A stretch of DNA of 29,379 bases from JAGTRB01 sp037439685 (GTDB lineage: Archaea > Thermoproteota > Bathyarchaeia > TCS64), in the NCBI GenBank assembly GCA_037439685.1, contig JBBIVO010000016.1:1-29379 (forward strand). Direction: 5' to 3'. A program made the translations under genes and the position numbers. Below the pieces are notes generated by a model, which saw only the letters and a list, made by a program, of their open reading frames with translations, ran no database searches and was not told the origin of the DNA. Below, one piece after another: positions 22,661 through 29,379 of the stretch. Each line of letters begins with the position of its first letter. Position 1 is the first letter of the stretch.

Positions 22661-23227
22661 TTAATCCCTTAGCCTCATTTTAACTTCTTCCAACTGAGAC
22701 TCTATCAATCTCCTCAACATTGACCTAAACAATTTATCAACATTTTCACCAGTCTTAGCTGAAACCTCATCATAATTAAATTCTAAATCACCAATTTCCT
22801 CTTTAACTTGTATATGTCCAACTTTTCTATTACTTTCTAGATCTATTTTGTTCCCAACAATCCATATAAAGGATTTATCTATGGGTTTGCTCGATAGTCT
22901 TTCATACCATCTCTTCACATTCCTTAGGGAGGAGCCCCTGCATACGTCGTAGAGGATGAGGGCCGCCTTCGCATCTGCGTAGAAGCCCTCTTCAACCTCC
23001 TCCATGGAGCCCGGTGCATCCCAGAGAGCAAGCCTGACGACCCCGCTCCTGAACCTATACTCCCTCTCAAACGTCTCCGGCTTAGTGGTGGGGAGGTACT
23101 CGGCGTCAAACTCTCCGTAGATCAGCCTCCTCAAAAGGCTCGTTTTCCCCGTCGCATGATCTCCCATCAGAACGACCTTAAAGGTCTTCTCCAGCATTCT
23201 CCCATTCCCCAGGCTCTGGGCGCTCAT
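22661..23227 (-). CDS. Small Ras/Rab-like GTPase
   Basis: 188 aa. All G motifs are present: G1 GDHATGKTS (22-30), a G2-like Thr in LPTTKPE (near 47-48), G3 DAPG (70-73) in WDAPGSME, G4 NKID (126-129) and G5 SAK (156-158). The WDxxG and the overall length match Ras-superfamily GTPases such as archaeal Rab/Arp-like proteins. Where Ras has the catalytic Gln61, this protein has Ser74, so intrinsic hydrolysis may be slow. No lipidation Cys is present at the C-terminus. ATG 23227 follows a TATA box (TTTTTATAAATG) about 29 bp upstream, so this is the first gene of a leftward operon with the zinc-ribbon and glycan genes. The 3' half is markedly AT-richer than the 5' half. Confidence 0.9.
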   Translation of the reverse strand: MSAQSLGNGRMLEKTFKVVLMGDHATGKTSLLRRLIYGEFDAEYLPTTKPETFEREYRFRSGVVRLALWDAPGSMEEVEEGFYADAKAALILYDVCRGSSLRNVKRWYERLSSKPIDKSFIWIVGNKIDLESNRKVGHIQVKEEIGDLEFNYDEVSAKTGENVDKLFRSMLRRLIESQLEEVKMRLRD

Positions 23228-23721
23228 CTGGGGAAAGATGTAAAAAACCCATTTATAAAAATAGATGAAATTTACTTATTTACTCTCCATGCAGAAATCG
23301 CTTCCTTAAATCGGTTTCGCCAAGCTTGAGACTGGAGGGCGGCCCAGGCTCTGGTTCAAGGAGGCCCTCACGTGAGGCTGACCTCTGCACAGCCTTTAAT
23401 CATTGATTTCCTAGAGGAGCCCGCCGCCTTGACCGATCCTGGTCTCCATCCGTAGGTTAAGTCTATTCCATGTCGATCTAAAAGTTTATCGCCACATTCT
23501 TATGTATTGAGTATAAATCTTTATCCTTATAATCGTTGAATATTTTAGGAGAAGGATGCGAGCTTGAAACCTTCTATCATCTAATTCAAATCCTCCTACT
23601 AGTTTGTTGATCTTTTATGCTTCAAAATGTTTTGTATACATCACAAGATCTTCAGGGCCTTAGCATCCTTTGTTCCTCATGATAAAGTCAACGCATAGGC
23701 CGCTTTATGATGGCTCTATGT
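23228..23721. other. Spacer between the GTPase operon and the deacylase genes, no gene seen
   Basis: 494 bp. The left 60 bp carry the GTPase promoter (TATA box near 23250-23262 on the minus strand). A perfect 12-bp palindrome CCTCACGTGAGG lies at 23366-23377 in a GC-rich island, and the rest is AT-rich without credible frames. A TTCAAATCC near 23586 recalls a tRNA T-arm but has no partner arms. Confidence 0.45.
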
Positions 23722-25404
23722 TTAGCTTAAATTCTTAAGCTCATATGTTTCACTCTTTTTGGGTCTCCTGTTTCTCTTCAGGATTTTTCCAGCCATCGCC
23801 CCCGTGTGCTCCCCATCTCTGAGGGTTGGGACGCCGTTTACCAGGAGGTGCTCTATGCCTTCAGAGTATCTCATAGCCGATTCTGGTGGGGTGAAGTCGG
23901 CCTTGTCCTCAACCCTCTCAGGGTCGAGTACGAGGATGTCCGCCCACATCCCTGGGAGGATGAGGCCCCTGTCATATAGCCCCAGCCGTTGGGCGGGGAG
24001 GGAGGTCATCTTCCTTATCGCCTCCTCTAGGGTGAGCAGCCTCTTCTCCCTGACGTACCTCTTTAGGATCCTTGGGAAGGTTCCGTAGGATCTTGGGTGG
24101 GGTGAGGGCTGATGCCTCCTCAACGGGCCCTTGGGGGAGTGGACGCTCCCATCGGTTCCGAAGGCGACCCAGGGCCTCCCCATTATGGCCTCGAGATTCT
24201 CCTCAGACTGGTTGAAGTTGACGATGGAGAACCCGCCCTCGACTATCCCGGATAAGCTCTTTTCCACATGCTCCCTGAAGAGGTTGAATATGGCCTCCTC
24301 ATGGTCTTCGCCTCTCATCTCAGCGGCCTCGGCTATCGTCTTCCCCACTAGGGAGGGGTCGGGTGGGTAGCTTGAGATGAGGGCGGCGCCTGCCCCTCCC
24401 CTCTCATCCATGGATTCGGCGAGGGCTGTCCGTATCTTTGGGGCCAGCTCCGGGTCCCTAAGACGCCTAGCTAGAGCCTCGGGTCCCCCCTCATGGGCCC
24501 AATGAGGTATCCAGGCCCCGGGGCCTGTCCCACTGGCATTGTATGGGTACTGGTCTGCGGTGATGTCCAATCCGCGGGCCCTCGCCTCCTCGACCATCTG
24601 GATGAGCCTTGGACAGAGGCTCCAAAGCCTTCTAGAGAGGATCTTGAGGTGGGATATGTGGACTGGGATGTCGGCCTCAAACCCGATCCTTATTATCTCC
24701 TCGACGGCGCTTAGGGGGTCTCCCCTATCCCCCTCATCCCTTATGTGGCTCGTGTAGAAGCCCCCATATTTGGCAGCGACCTTGGTCAGCTCCACCACCT
24801 CCTCGGTCGATGCATAGCTCTGGGGTGCATACCTGAGGCCTGTCGAGAGGCCTAGGCAGCCGGCCTCCATAGCCTTGGCCAGCTCCCCCCTCATGGCCTC
24901 GAGCTCCTCCTCGGTTGGGGGCCTCATCTCCATCCCCATCACATACCTTCGGATGTTTCCGTAGGCCGCCATCGGGGCCACATTCACCGAGACTCCCCCC
25001 TCCTCCAACCTTCTAAGGTACTCCTCAACGGTGCTCCAGTCGACCCTCACCCCGGCCTCCCCTAGGTATGGGTTCAGCCTCTCAGCCTCAAGCCTCATCT
25101 CATCGTTGAGGGGGGCCGCTCCCGACCCGCAGCTTGGGAAGACGACGGTGGAGACGCCCATTCGAGCCTTGTTCTCAGCCCTCCTCTCGACGAGGAGCGT
25201 GAAGTCTGAGTGGTCGTGGAGGTCTATGAAGCCCGGGCAGACCACAAGCCCAGAGGCGTCTAGGGTCTCCTTAGCCCCTCCGAGGAGCCTTCCCACATCA
25301 GCTATACGTCCATCCCTCACAGCGACATCCGCCATGAACCAGGGGTTCCCTGCACCGGTGACTACCCTCCCACCCTTGATCAAGAGGTCGTACAAGGCGA
25401 TCAA
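23722..25404 (-). CDS. N-acyl-D-amino-acid deacylase (D-aminoacylase family)
   Basis: 560 aa amidohydrolase. DLLIKGGRVVTGAGNPW opens the beta-sandwich. GFIDLHDHSD (H63, H65), the zinc Cys C92 in FPSCGSG, YTSHIRDEGD (H220), VHISHLK (H252) and FGTDGS (catalytic Asp near 418) follow the D-aminoacylase pattern, and SPHPRSYGTFPRILKRYVRE plus the closing ILPGMWADILVLDPE are typical. It removes N-acyl groups from D-amino acids (or related N-carbamoyl/dipeptide substrates) in the cytoplasm. The start is TTG 25404 or TTG 25395; a TATA-like ATTTATTTA centred near 25424 supports a short or absent leader. A paralogue lies 209 bp upstream on the same strand, so both may respond to the same substrate. Confidence 0.92.
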   Translation of the reverse strand: MIALYDLLIKGGRVVTGAGNPWFMADVAVRDGRIADVGRLLGGAKETLDASGLVVCPGFIDLHDHSDFTLLVERRAENKARMGVSTVVFPSCGSGAAPLNDEMRLEAERLNPYLGEAGVRVDWSTVEEYLRRLEEGGVSVNVAPMAAYGNIRRYVMGMEMRPPTEEELEAMRGELAKAMEAGCLGLSTGLRYAPQSYASTEEVVELTKVAAKYGGFYTSHIRDEGDRGDPLSAVEEIIRIGFEADIPVHISHLKILSRRLWSLCPRLIQMVEEARARGLDITADQYPYNASGTGPGAWIPHWAHEGGPEALARRLRDPELAPKIRTALAESMDERGGAGAALISSYPPDPSLVGKTIAEAAEMRGEDHEEAIFNLFREHVEKSLSGIVEGGFSIVNFNQSEENLEAIMGRPWVAFGTDGSVHSPKGPLRRHQPSPHPRSYGTFPRILKRYVREKRLLTLEEAIRKMTSLPAQRLGLYDRGLILPGMWADILVLDPERVEDKADFTPPESAMRYSEGIEHLLVNGVPTLRDGEHTGAMAGKILKRNRRPKKSETYELKNLS

Positions 25405-25613
25405 GACAACCTCTCTTTAACTAAATAAATCTCGTTGTTGGCGGCTGGTTGGATGCTGGCTCAAGGGCTTCGTCTGAGGATCGAGGCCGGGAGGCGAGCT
25501 CCCACTTCGCCAGTTTGGTGGTCATTGATCTAAGCCCCATCGGTTGAGGGTCTTCAGTAGGGTTGGGGGTGGACCCCAAAGGTCCCCTTCACCAATCAAG
25601 AGTAGAAATATCG

Positions 25614-27389
25614 TTAGAGCTGGCCTCTTTTTAGTACTTTTCCCGGCTTTGCTCCTGTGTGCTTGTCCTTTTCTATAACTGCGACTCCGTTGACGAAGAC
25701 GTATTCGAACCCTGTTGGGTATCTCCTGGTCTCCTTGGGGGTGCTGTTCATCCTTAGGTTCTCCCAATCTATTATGAGGATGTCGGCGTAGCTTCCCACC
25801 TTTATTGTTCCCCTGCCCTTCAGGTTGTAGGCTTCTGCAGGGAGGGCGGTGCACTTCCTCACCGCCTCCTCTAGGGTTAGGAGCCTCTGCTCCTTGACGT
25901 AGCGGTTGAGGAATGACGGGTAGGCCGAGTAGGTGTTGGGCCCGGGCCTCGCCCATGGGGGGTATACCCCCTCCCTCTTGTCATCCACCATGGATGAGTC
26001 GATCCCCACCACCCCCCTTGGATGCTTGTAGAAGAGCTTCACATAGTCCTCGGTGAACCTGTAGTCGCCTATGGAGCACATGGAATCCGGGTCCTCGACT
26101 ATGAGGTCGAACCAGGCCTCCATGGGATCCTTCCCCATCTCGGAGGCTATCTCTGCTATGGACCTGTCGAGGTATTTGGGGTTCTTATGCTCTGTTATGG
26201 TTATCTCCTTGGCCCAGTTTGGGTTCATGTTCGGGTTGGATGGGGGCTGAATATAGAACTTCCCCCTCTGGAGGGCCTCCCTAACCTCCTGCCTGAAGTC
26301 CGCCATCCTCAGGGCCTTGGCGAAGGCCTCCCTCGACCCAAGCAGCCTAAGGAAGGGGGCGAAGTGGCCGCATAGGTAGCTCGAGGAGAACCACCAGTAG
26401 GGTATGGCATCGAAGTAGACCCTAACCCCCTCAGATATGTACCTGTCAATCACGTCCAGGGTGGCCCTTCCGATGGCCTCCTGGATCACCTTTGGGGGAG
26501 GTATGGGCGTCGCATCCCAGCCTCCATACAGATGGGCGATGACTAAGGGGACCCCAGCCCTCTTCGCGGTCTCGAGCTCGTCCATTATCCCCTGTATCCT
26601 GTTCCAGGGGATCCCGGCGGTTATGCCCCTCCTCCTCCCCGTCCTCCTCCAGTGAGGGGCGTAGACCGCCCCAGGGTACTCCCTTAGGATCGCGACGTGC
26701 CTGTCGATCTCCTCCCTAGATGCGAAGCAGTCCGGGTCGTAGTCTATTCCAGCCGAGAGGCCTATGCATCCCTCATCCATCGCCTGCCTTATCAGCCTGC
26801 CTATCTCCTCCACCTCCTCTGGGGTGGACTGCCTCTCATAGTCGTTTCCTAGGACGGCGGTCCTGCATGCCCCGTGGCCCACTAGGGGGGCATAGTTTAT
26901 CGAGAACCCCTTCTCCTCTATCACCTTGAAGTACTCCCCCATCGTCCTCCACGTTATGGTCCAGCCGAACCTCTCCCTCAGGAGCTCATTCACCCTCTCC
27001 AGTGGGAAGTAGGGCTTCCTCGGGAAGTACATGAAGGGCTCAAGCTCGAAGGCGTACTCCTCGGCTATGCCCGGGAGCCTGAGAACCTCTCCGATGGGGG
27101 CTGGCGAGCTTCCGCACTGGCCGCCCACGAAGGTGGTGACCCCCATGTGGACATCGCTCTCGCAGAGAGGGTAGAAGAGGATATTCCTGTCCGAATGGCT
27201 GTGAGAGTCGACGAATCCAGGCGTGGCCAGGAGCCCTGAGGCGTCGACCTCCTTAACAGCGTCTCCCTTAACCTCCCCAACGGCAACGATCTTCTCTCCC
27301 TTAACCCCTATCGAGCCCTTGAAGGCCTCCCTGCCCGTCCCGTCTACGATGGTGGCCTCCCTTATCAGAAGGTCATACTCCATAACCAT
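25614..27389 (-). CDS. N-acyl-D-amino-acid deacylase-like amidohydrolase, divergent paralogue
   Basis: 591 aa from ATG 27389 (ATG 27383 equally possible); an in-frame ATG at 27476 is unlikely because a TATA box CTTTAATATG lies at about 27405-27413, inside that extension. The metal set mirrors the neighbouring gene: GFVDSHSHSD (H63, H65), C92 in GGQCGSS, YAPHWRR, VIAHLYG and GIDSSM (Asp). The second His lies in APHWRRTGRR rather than the usual SHIRxE, and aromatic insertions (PYWWFSSSYLCGHF) are present, so substrate preference probably differs. It ends with SYADILIIDWE and TGAKPGKVLKR. The catalytic chemistry (amide or N-acyl hydrolysis, cytoplasmic) is secure; the D-amino-acid substrate is inferred from the family. 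Confidence 0.88.
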   Translation of the reverse strand: MVMEYDLLIREATIVDGTGREAFKGSIGVKGEKIVAVGEVKGDAVKEVDASGLLATPGFVDSHSHSDRNILFYPLCESDVHMGVTTFVGGQCGSSPAPIGEVLRLPGIAEEYAFELEPFMYFPRKPYFPLERVNELLRERFGWTITWRTMGEYFKVIEEKGFSINYAPLVGHGACRTAVLGNDYERQSTPEEVEEIGRLIRQAMDEGCIGLSAGIDYDPDCFASREEIDRHVAILREYPGAVYAPHWRRTGRRRGITAGIPWNRIQGIMDELETAKRAGVPLVIAHLYGGWDATPIPPPKVIQEAIGRATLDVIDRYISEGVRVYFDAIPYWWFSSSYLCGHFAPFLRLLGSREAFAKALRMADFRQEVREALQRGKFYIQPPSNPNMNPNWAKEITITEHKNPKYLDRSIAEIASEMGKDPMEAWFDLIVEDPDSMCSIGDYRFTEDYVKLFYKHPRGVVGIDSSMVDDKREGVYPPWARPGPNTYSAYPSFLNRYVKEQRLLTLEEAVRKCTALPAEAYNLKGRGTIKVGSYADILIIDWENLRMNSTPKETRRYPTGFEYVFVNGVAVIEKDKHTGAKPGKVLKRGQL

Positions 27390-28178
27390 CACAAAATGGA
27401 TGAACGAGTAACATATTAAAGATTTTAGGTATCCCAGGAGGTTTGTCCAAAAAGGTTTACGACTTCCAGACTTCAACGAATATAGCTAAGGCTCCATCGA
27501 TTCCGTGAGCATCTGCAAAGGTCGGAGCCTCGCGTTTAAAATCCTTCTAAATAACCTGCCAAAAGATATTATCTCATCCGCTTTCAATATCGTTGCCGAC
27601 TGGTATTGAATCAAACCATCTATATCAAAGCGATTTATATACTATTTATATGGGGCTAAATTCATCCATTAATGCTTTATTTTAAACAATAAACTGATTA
27701 TAATCAGGCAAATTCGTAGAAATCTCTTAAGCTCAAGTCATTACATAATAAGAATATTTAGTAGACTTACGCTGGATGGAGGCTGTTCTCCTCGATCGCA
27801 CCTAAAGGGGCTCCATGTAGCTCATACTTCCAGCCTGCAACACGCAGCTAGCCATCCTTCTAGTGGCCTTCCACACCGCAAAGCAAATCGACTTCCCTGC
27901 CAGGAGCATATATGGCCCTCTCCCTGAAGAGCAGTCCCAAGGAGGTTGAGAACGGAGATCAACCAAGCCAATCATGATAATGGTCATTAGAACTCTTATA
28001 TGGAATCATCTCTCAAACCATCTTACAATATAGAATCTTAAAACCAAAATATCTGCGGGTTTAGTGAGAGTAGGCTCTCTAACTCTCCTCAAGCGTCATG
28101 GGATTGTTCTAATCCCTTTTTATCGGCCTCATGTTTGTTCTAATCTATGGTTTAAATAACTACCCTGACTCTGTTCTT
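27390..28178. other. Long AT-rich spacer before the SIMPL gene
   Basis: About 790 bp with no convincing gene. The left end holds the deacylase promoter. The interior is AT-rich apart from a GC-richer patch at 27770-27960, whose short frames show no protein character. Near the right end are a TATA-like CTTAAAACC (28036-28044), a GAGAG-TAGG-CTCTC hairpin (28066-28079), a terminator-like hairpin (28100-28121), an 11-bp direct repeat TTGTTCTAATC (28104-28114 and 28135-28145) and the SIMPL TATA box TTTAAATAA (28151-28159). Confidence 0.5.
28100..28121 (+). terminator. Hairpin plus T-tract upstream of the SIMPL gene
   Basis: GGGATT-GTTCT-AATCCC forms a perfect 6-bp stem followed at once by TTTTT. 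Intrinsic-type terminators occur in archaea mostly as T-tracts, so the hairpin may instead be an RNA 3' end or attenuator. No gene on this strand ends just before it. Confidence 0.4.
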
Positions 28179-28970
28179 ATGGGGATGAGGTTGAAAAGGC
28201 AGGACATCCCGATCATGGCATTATGCGCCTCGATTGTGCTGGCGTCGGTGATAATAGCCTATAGGCCGCAGGAGTCGGTTAAGGGTGACCTCTGGCTTCC
28301 CGTTGGCATCCCCCCCTCCCTTGGAACCATAAGCTCAAGGGTAGGCATTGACGGACAGTCCAAGACCATCTCATTATCGGGGACTGGGACCGCCTATGCA
28401 AAGGCCAACCAGGCCTACCTGACGCTGGGGGTTCAGACGGAGAACCCATCCGCCTCAGTGGCCGTGGAGGAGAACGCAAGGCTGATGAGCGCCGTGGTCT
28501 CGGCCTTGAAGGCCCTGGGCATCAAGGAGGAGATGATGGAGACGGTCTCCTACACTATAAGCCCTGTCTATGACTCCACCTGGCAGAAGGTGACCGGATA
28601 CAGGGTGGTCAACCTTTTTAGGTTGAGGCTGCAGGAGCTGGGTCTGATAGGTAAGGCGATTGACGAGGCTGGAAGGGCTGGGGCCAACAGGGTCGAGGGG
28701 ATCTCCTTCGGCCTCTCCAGCGAGCTTCAGGAGCAGCTTAAGATGGAAGCCTACAGGAAGGCTTTGAACGACGCCTCCAGTAAGGCGAAGCTCATCGCCG
28801 AGACCCTAAACCTAAGGATAACCGGAGTCCTCTCCCTAACCGAGAGCATATACTATCCCTACACGCCAACCCGAACCTTTGAGGCGGTCACCGAGAAGGG
28901 AGCCACGCCGATATTCGAGGGTACATTAAGCGTCTCAGTAACCGTGAATATCGTCTACACCTTTGAATAA
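28179..28970 (+). CDS. SIMPL-domain (DUF541) membrane-anchored protein
   Basis: 263 aa from ATG 28179 (ATG 28185, after ATGGGG, equally good); the ATG at 28131 precedes a TATA box TTTAAATAA (28151-28159) that would start the message near 28180. A single hydrophobic segment at residues 11-27 (IMALCASIVLASVII) anchors or exports the protein. The rest is the SIMPL fold: SLSGTGTAYAKANQAYLTLGVQTE, EENARLMSAVVSALKALGIKEEM, TVSYTISPVYD, GYRVVNLFRLRL, IGKAIDEAGRAGANRVEGISFGLS, and a C-terminal VSVTVNIVYTFE. The function of archaeal members is unknown; bacterial ones (YggE/BP26) form ring-shaped envelope oligomers linked to stress. It stands alone. Confidence 0.88.
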   Translation: MGMRLKRQDIPIMALCASIVLASVIIAYRPQESVKGDLWLPVGIPPSLGTISSRVGIDGQSKTISLSGTGTAYAKANQAYLTLGVQTENPSASVAVEENARLMSAVVSALKALGIKEEMMETVSYTISPVYDSTWQKVTGYRVVNLFRLRLQELGLIGKAIDEAGRAGANRVEGISFGLSSELQEQLKMEAYRKALNDASSKAKLIAETLNLRITGVLSLTESIYYPYTPTRTFEAVTEKGATPIFEGTLSVSVTVNIVYTFE

Positions 28971-29109
28971 CCCCTTTTTTTAAATCTTCTATAAACCAGC
29001 TATCCAATTTGGATGGAAATAAACCATTAAATTATTGTCTAAAATTTGATTTGTCACGTTTCTATGCTTTCATCGAATTTTAGTTGTCTAATGGATTTGA
29101 TCTCCTCAT

Positions 29110-29379
29110 TTAATTAGGTTTTCCATGGGTCTTCTCTAAGGCTTTTCCCACCCTGGCCCTGTGCTCTGCGATTATCTCGGGCTGGCGTCGAACCAGTTCA
29201 AGATTCTCTTGAAGAAGCGATCTATAGAGGTCTCCAAGTTCAGGGTCGACGCCTTGGAGCTCTTCTAGGAATCTCCTCCCCTTGGAGATGGCTGATGGGC
29301 ATCCGGGGCGGCATGGGAAGAAGTAGCCGACGAAGTATGCCAGGCTCTCGGCCTCACCACTCGTCTCAGCTTCCTTCAG
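29110..29379 (-). CDS. C-terminal part of an unidentified, possibly DUF483-like protein (runs off right edge)
   Basis: The minus-strand frame is open from the window edge to TAA (29112-29110), giving 89 residues. It contains AYFVGYFFPCRPGCPSAISKGRRFLEEL, in which two closely spaced Cys precede an amphipathic helix; a FYPCxPxC-like motif followed by A..G is what I recall from archaeal DUF483 proteins, but this is a memory-based resemblance. The remaining helices (LYRSLLQENLELVRRQPEIIAEHRARVGKAL) are charged and codon use is genuine (AGG, CTC). No catalytic motif is visible, and the N-terminal part is outside the window. Confidence 0.6.
   Translation of the reverse strand: MKEAETSGEAESLAYFVGYFFPCRPGCPSAISKGRRFLEELQGVDPELGDLYRSLLQENLELVRRQPEIIAEHRARVGKALEKTHGKPN

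Noticed and set aside
23586..23594. TTCAAATCC as a tRNA T-arm
   Set aside because: The adjoining sequence cannot form the T stem or an acceptor stem.
27390..27476. 29-residue N-terminal extension of the second deacylase
   Set aside because: A TATA box lies within it at the correct distance for a leaderless start at 27389, and the family N-terminus begins at YDLLIREATIVDG.
27802..27987. 61-codon minus-strand frame in the long spacer
   Set aside because: There is no promoter, ribosome site or recognisable composition, and it lies in an isolated GC-richer patch.

Overview
The window reads as a scaffold piece from an archaeon, most likely an uncultured TACK-group lineage (Bathyarchaeia-like is my best guess; this rests on gene content and I ran no phylogeny). 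The signs are: archaeal TATA/BRE elements 20-35 nt upstream of many start codons with little or no leader; a CTP-dependent riboflavin kinase with an N-terminal winged helix plus a RibL-type FAD synthase; archaeal RtcB; a crenarchaeal-style proteasome beta subunit; a TackOD1-like zinc-ribbon protein; and heavy AGG/AGA (Arg) and ATA (Ile) codon use. Four N runs (12, 40, 24 and 32 bases) interrupt conserved genes, and three of them break the frame, so their lengths are estimates.

Left part (1-9222): a plus-strand cluster holds the end of a YtcJ-like amidohydrolase, a 3-hydroxyacyl-CoA-dehydrogenase-family enzyme, a small unknown protein and a DASS-family anion symporter. Next come an MFS transporter (minus), an HD-domain hydrolase (plus), a full YtcJ-like amidohydrolase (minus), and an HVO_A0114-like regulator divergent from rtcB with a palindrome between them.

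Middle (9277-18462): riboflavin kinase and FAD synthase converge with overlapping 3' ends. A sugar-nucleotide epimerase and an M19 dipeptidase follow. Then comes a tightly overlapping three-gene operon: a short SMC protein whose head resembles Smc5/Smc6, a kleisin-like protein, and a tandem-winged-helix protein reminiscent of Nse3/MAGE. After it are a proteasome beta subunit with Ala where Thr1 should be, and a DHH phosphoesterase on the opposite strand.

Right part (18462-29379): a minus-strand locus runs small Ras-like GTPase, TackOD1-like zinc-ribbon protein, PgaC/IcaA-type glycosyltransferase, damaged polysaccharide deacetylase. Base composition switches sharply inside its genes. Two tandem N-acyl-D-amino-acid deacylase-type amidohydrolases, a SIMPL-domain protein and the C-terminal end of a Cys-containing protein close the window.

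Two themes stand out. One is peptide, N-acyl-amino-acid and amide breakdown, with five metal-dependent amidohydrolase-type enzymes plus transporters. The other is a pair of under-described systems: the SMC5/6-like operon (13093-16498) and the GTPase/TackOD1/exopolysaccharide locus (18942-23227). I saw no rRNA or tRNA gene, CRISPR array or intact insertion sequence.
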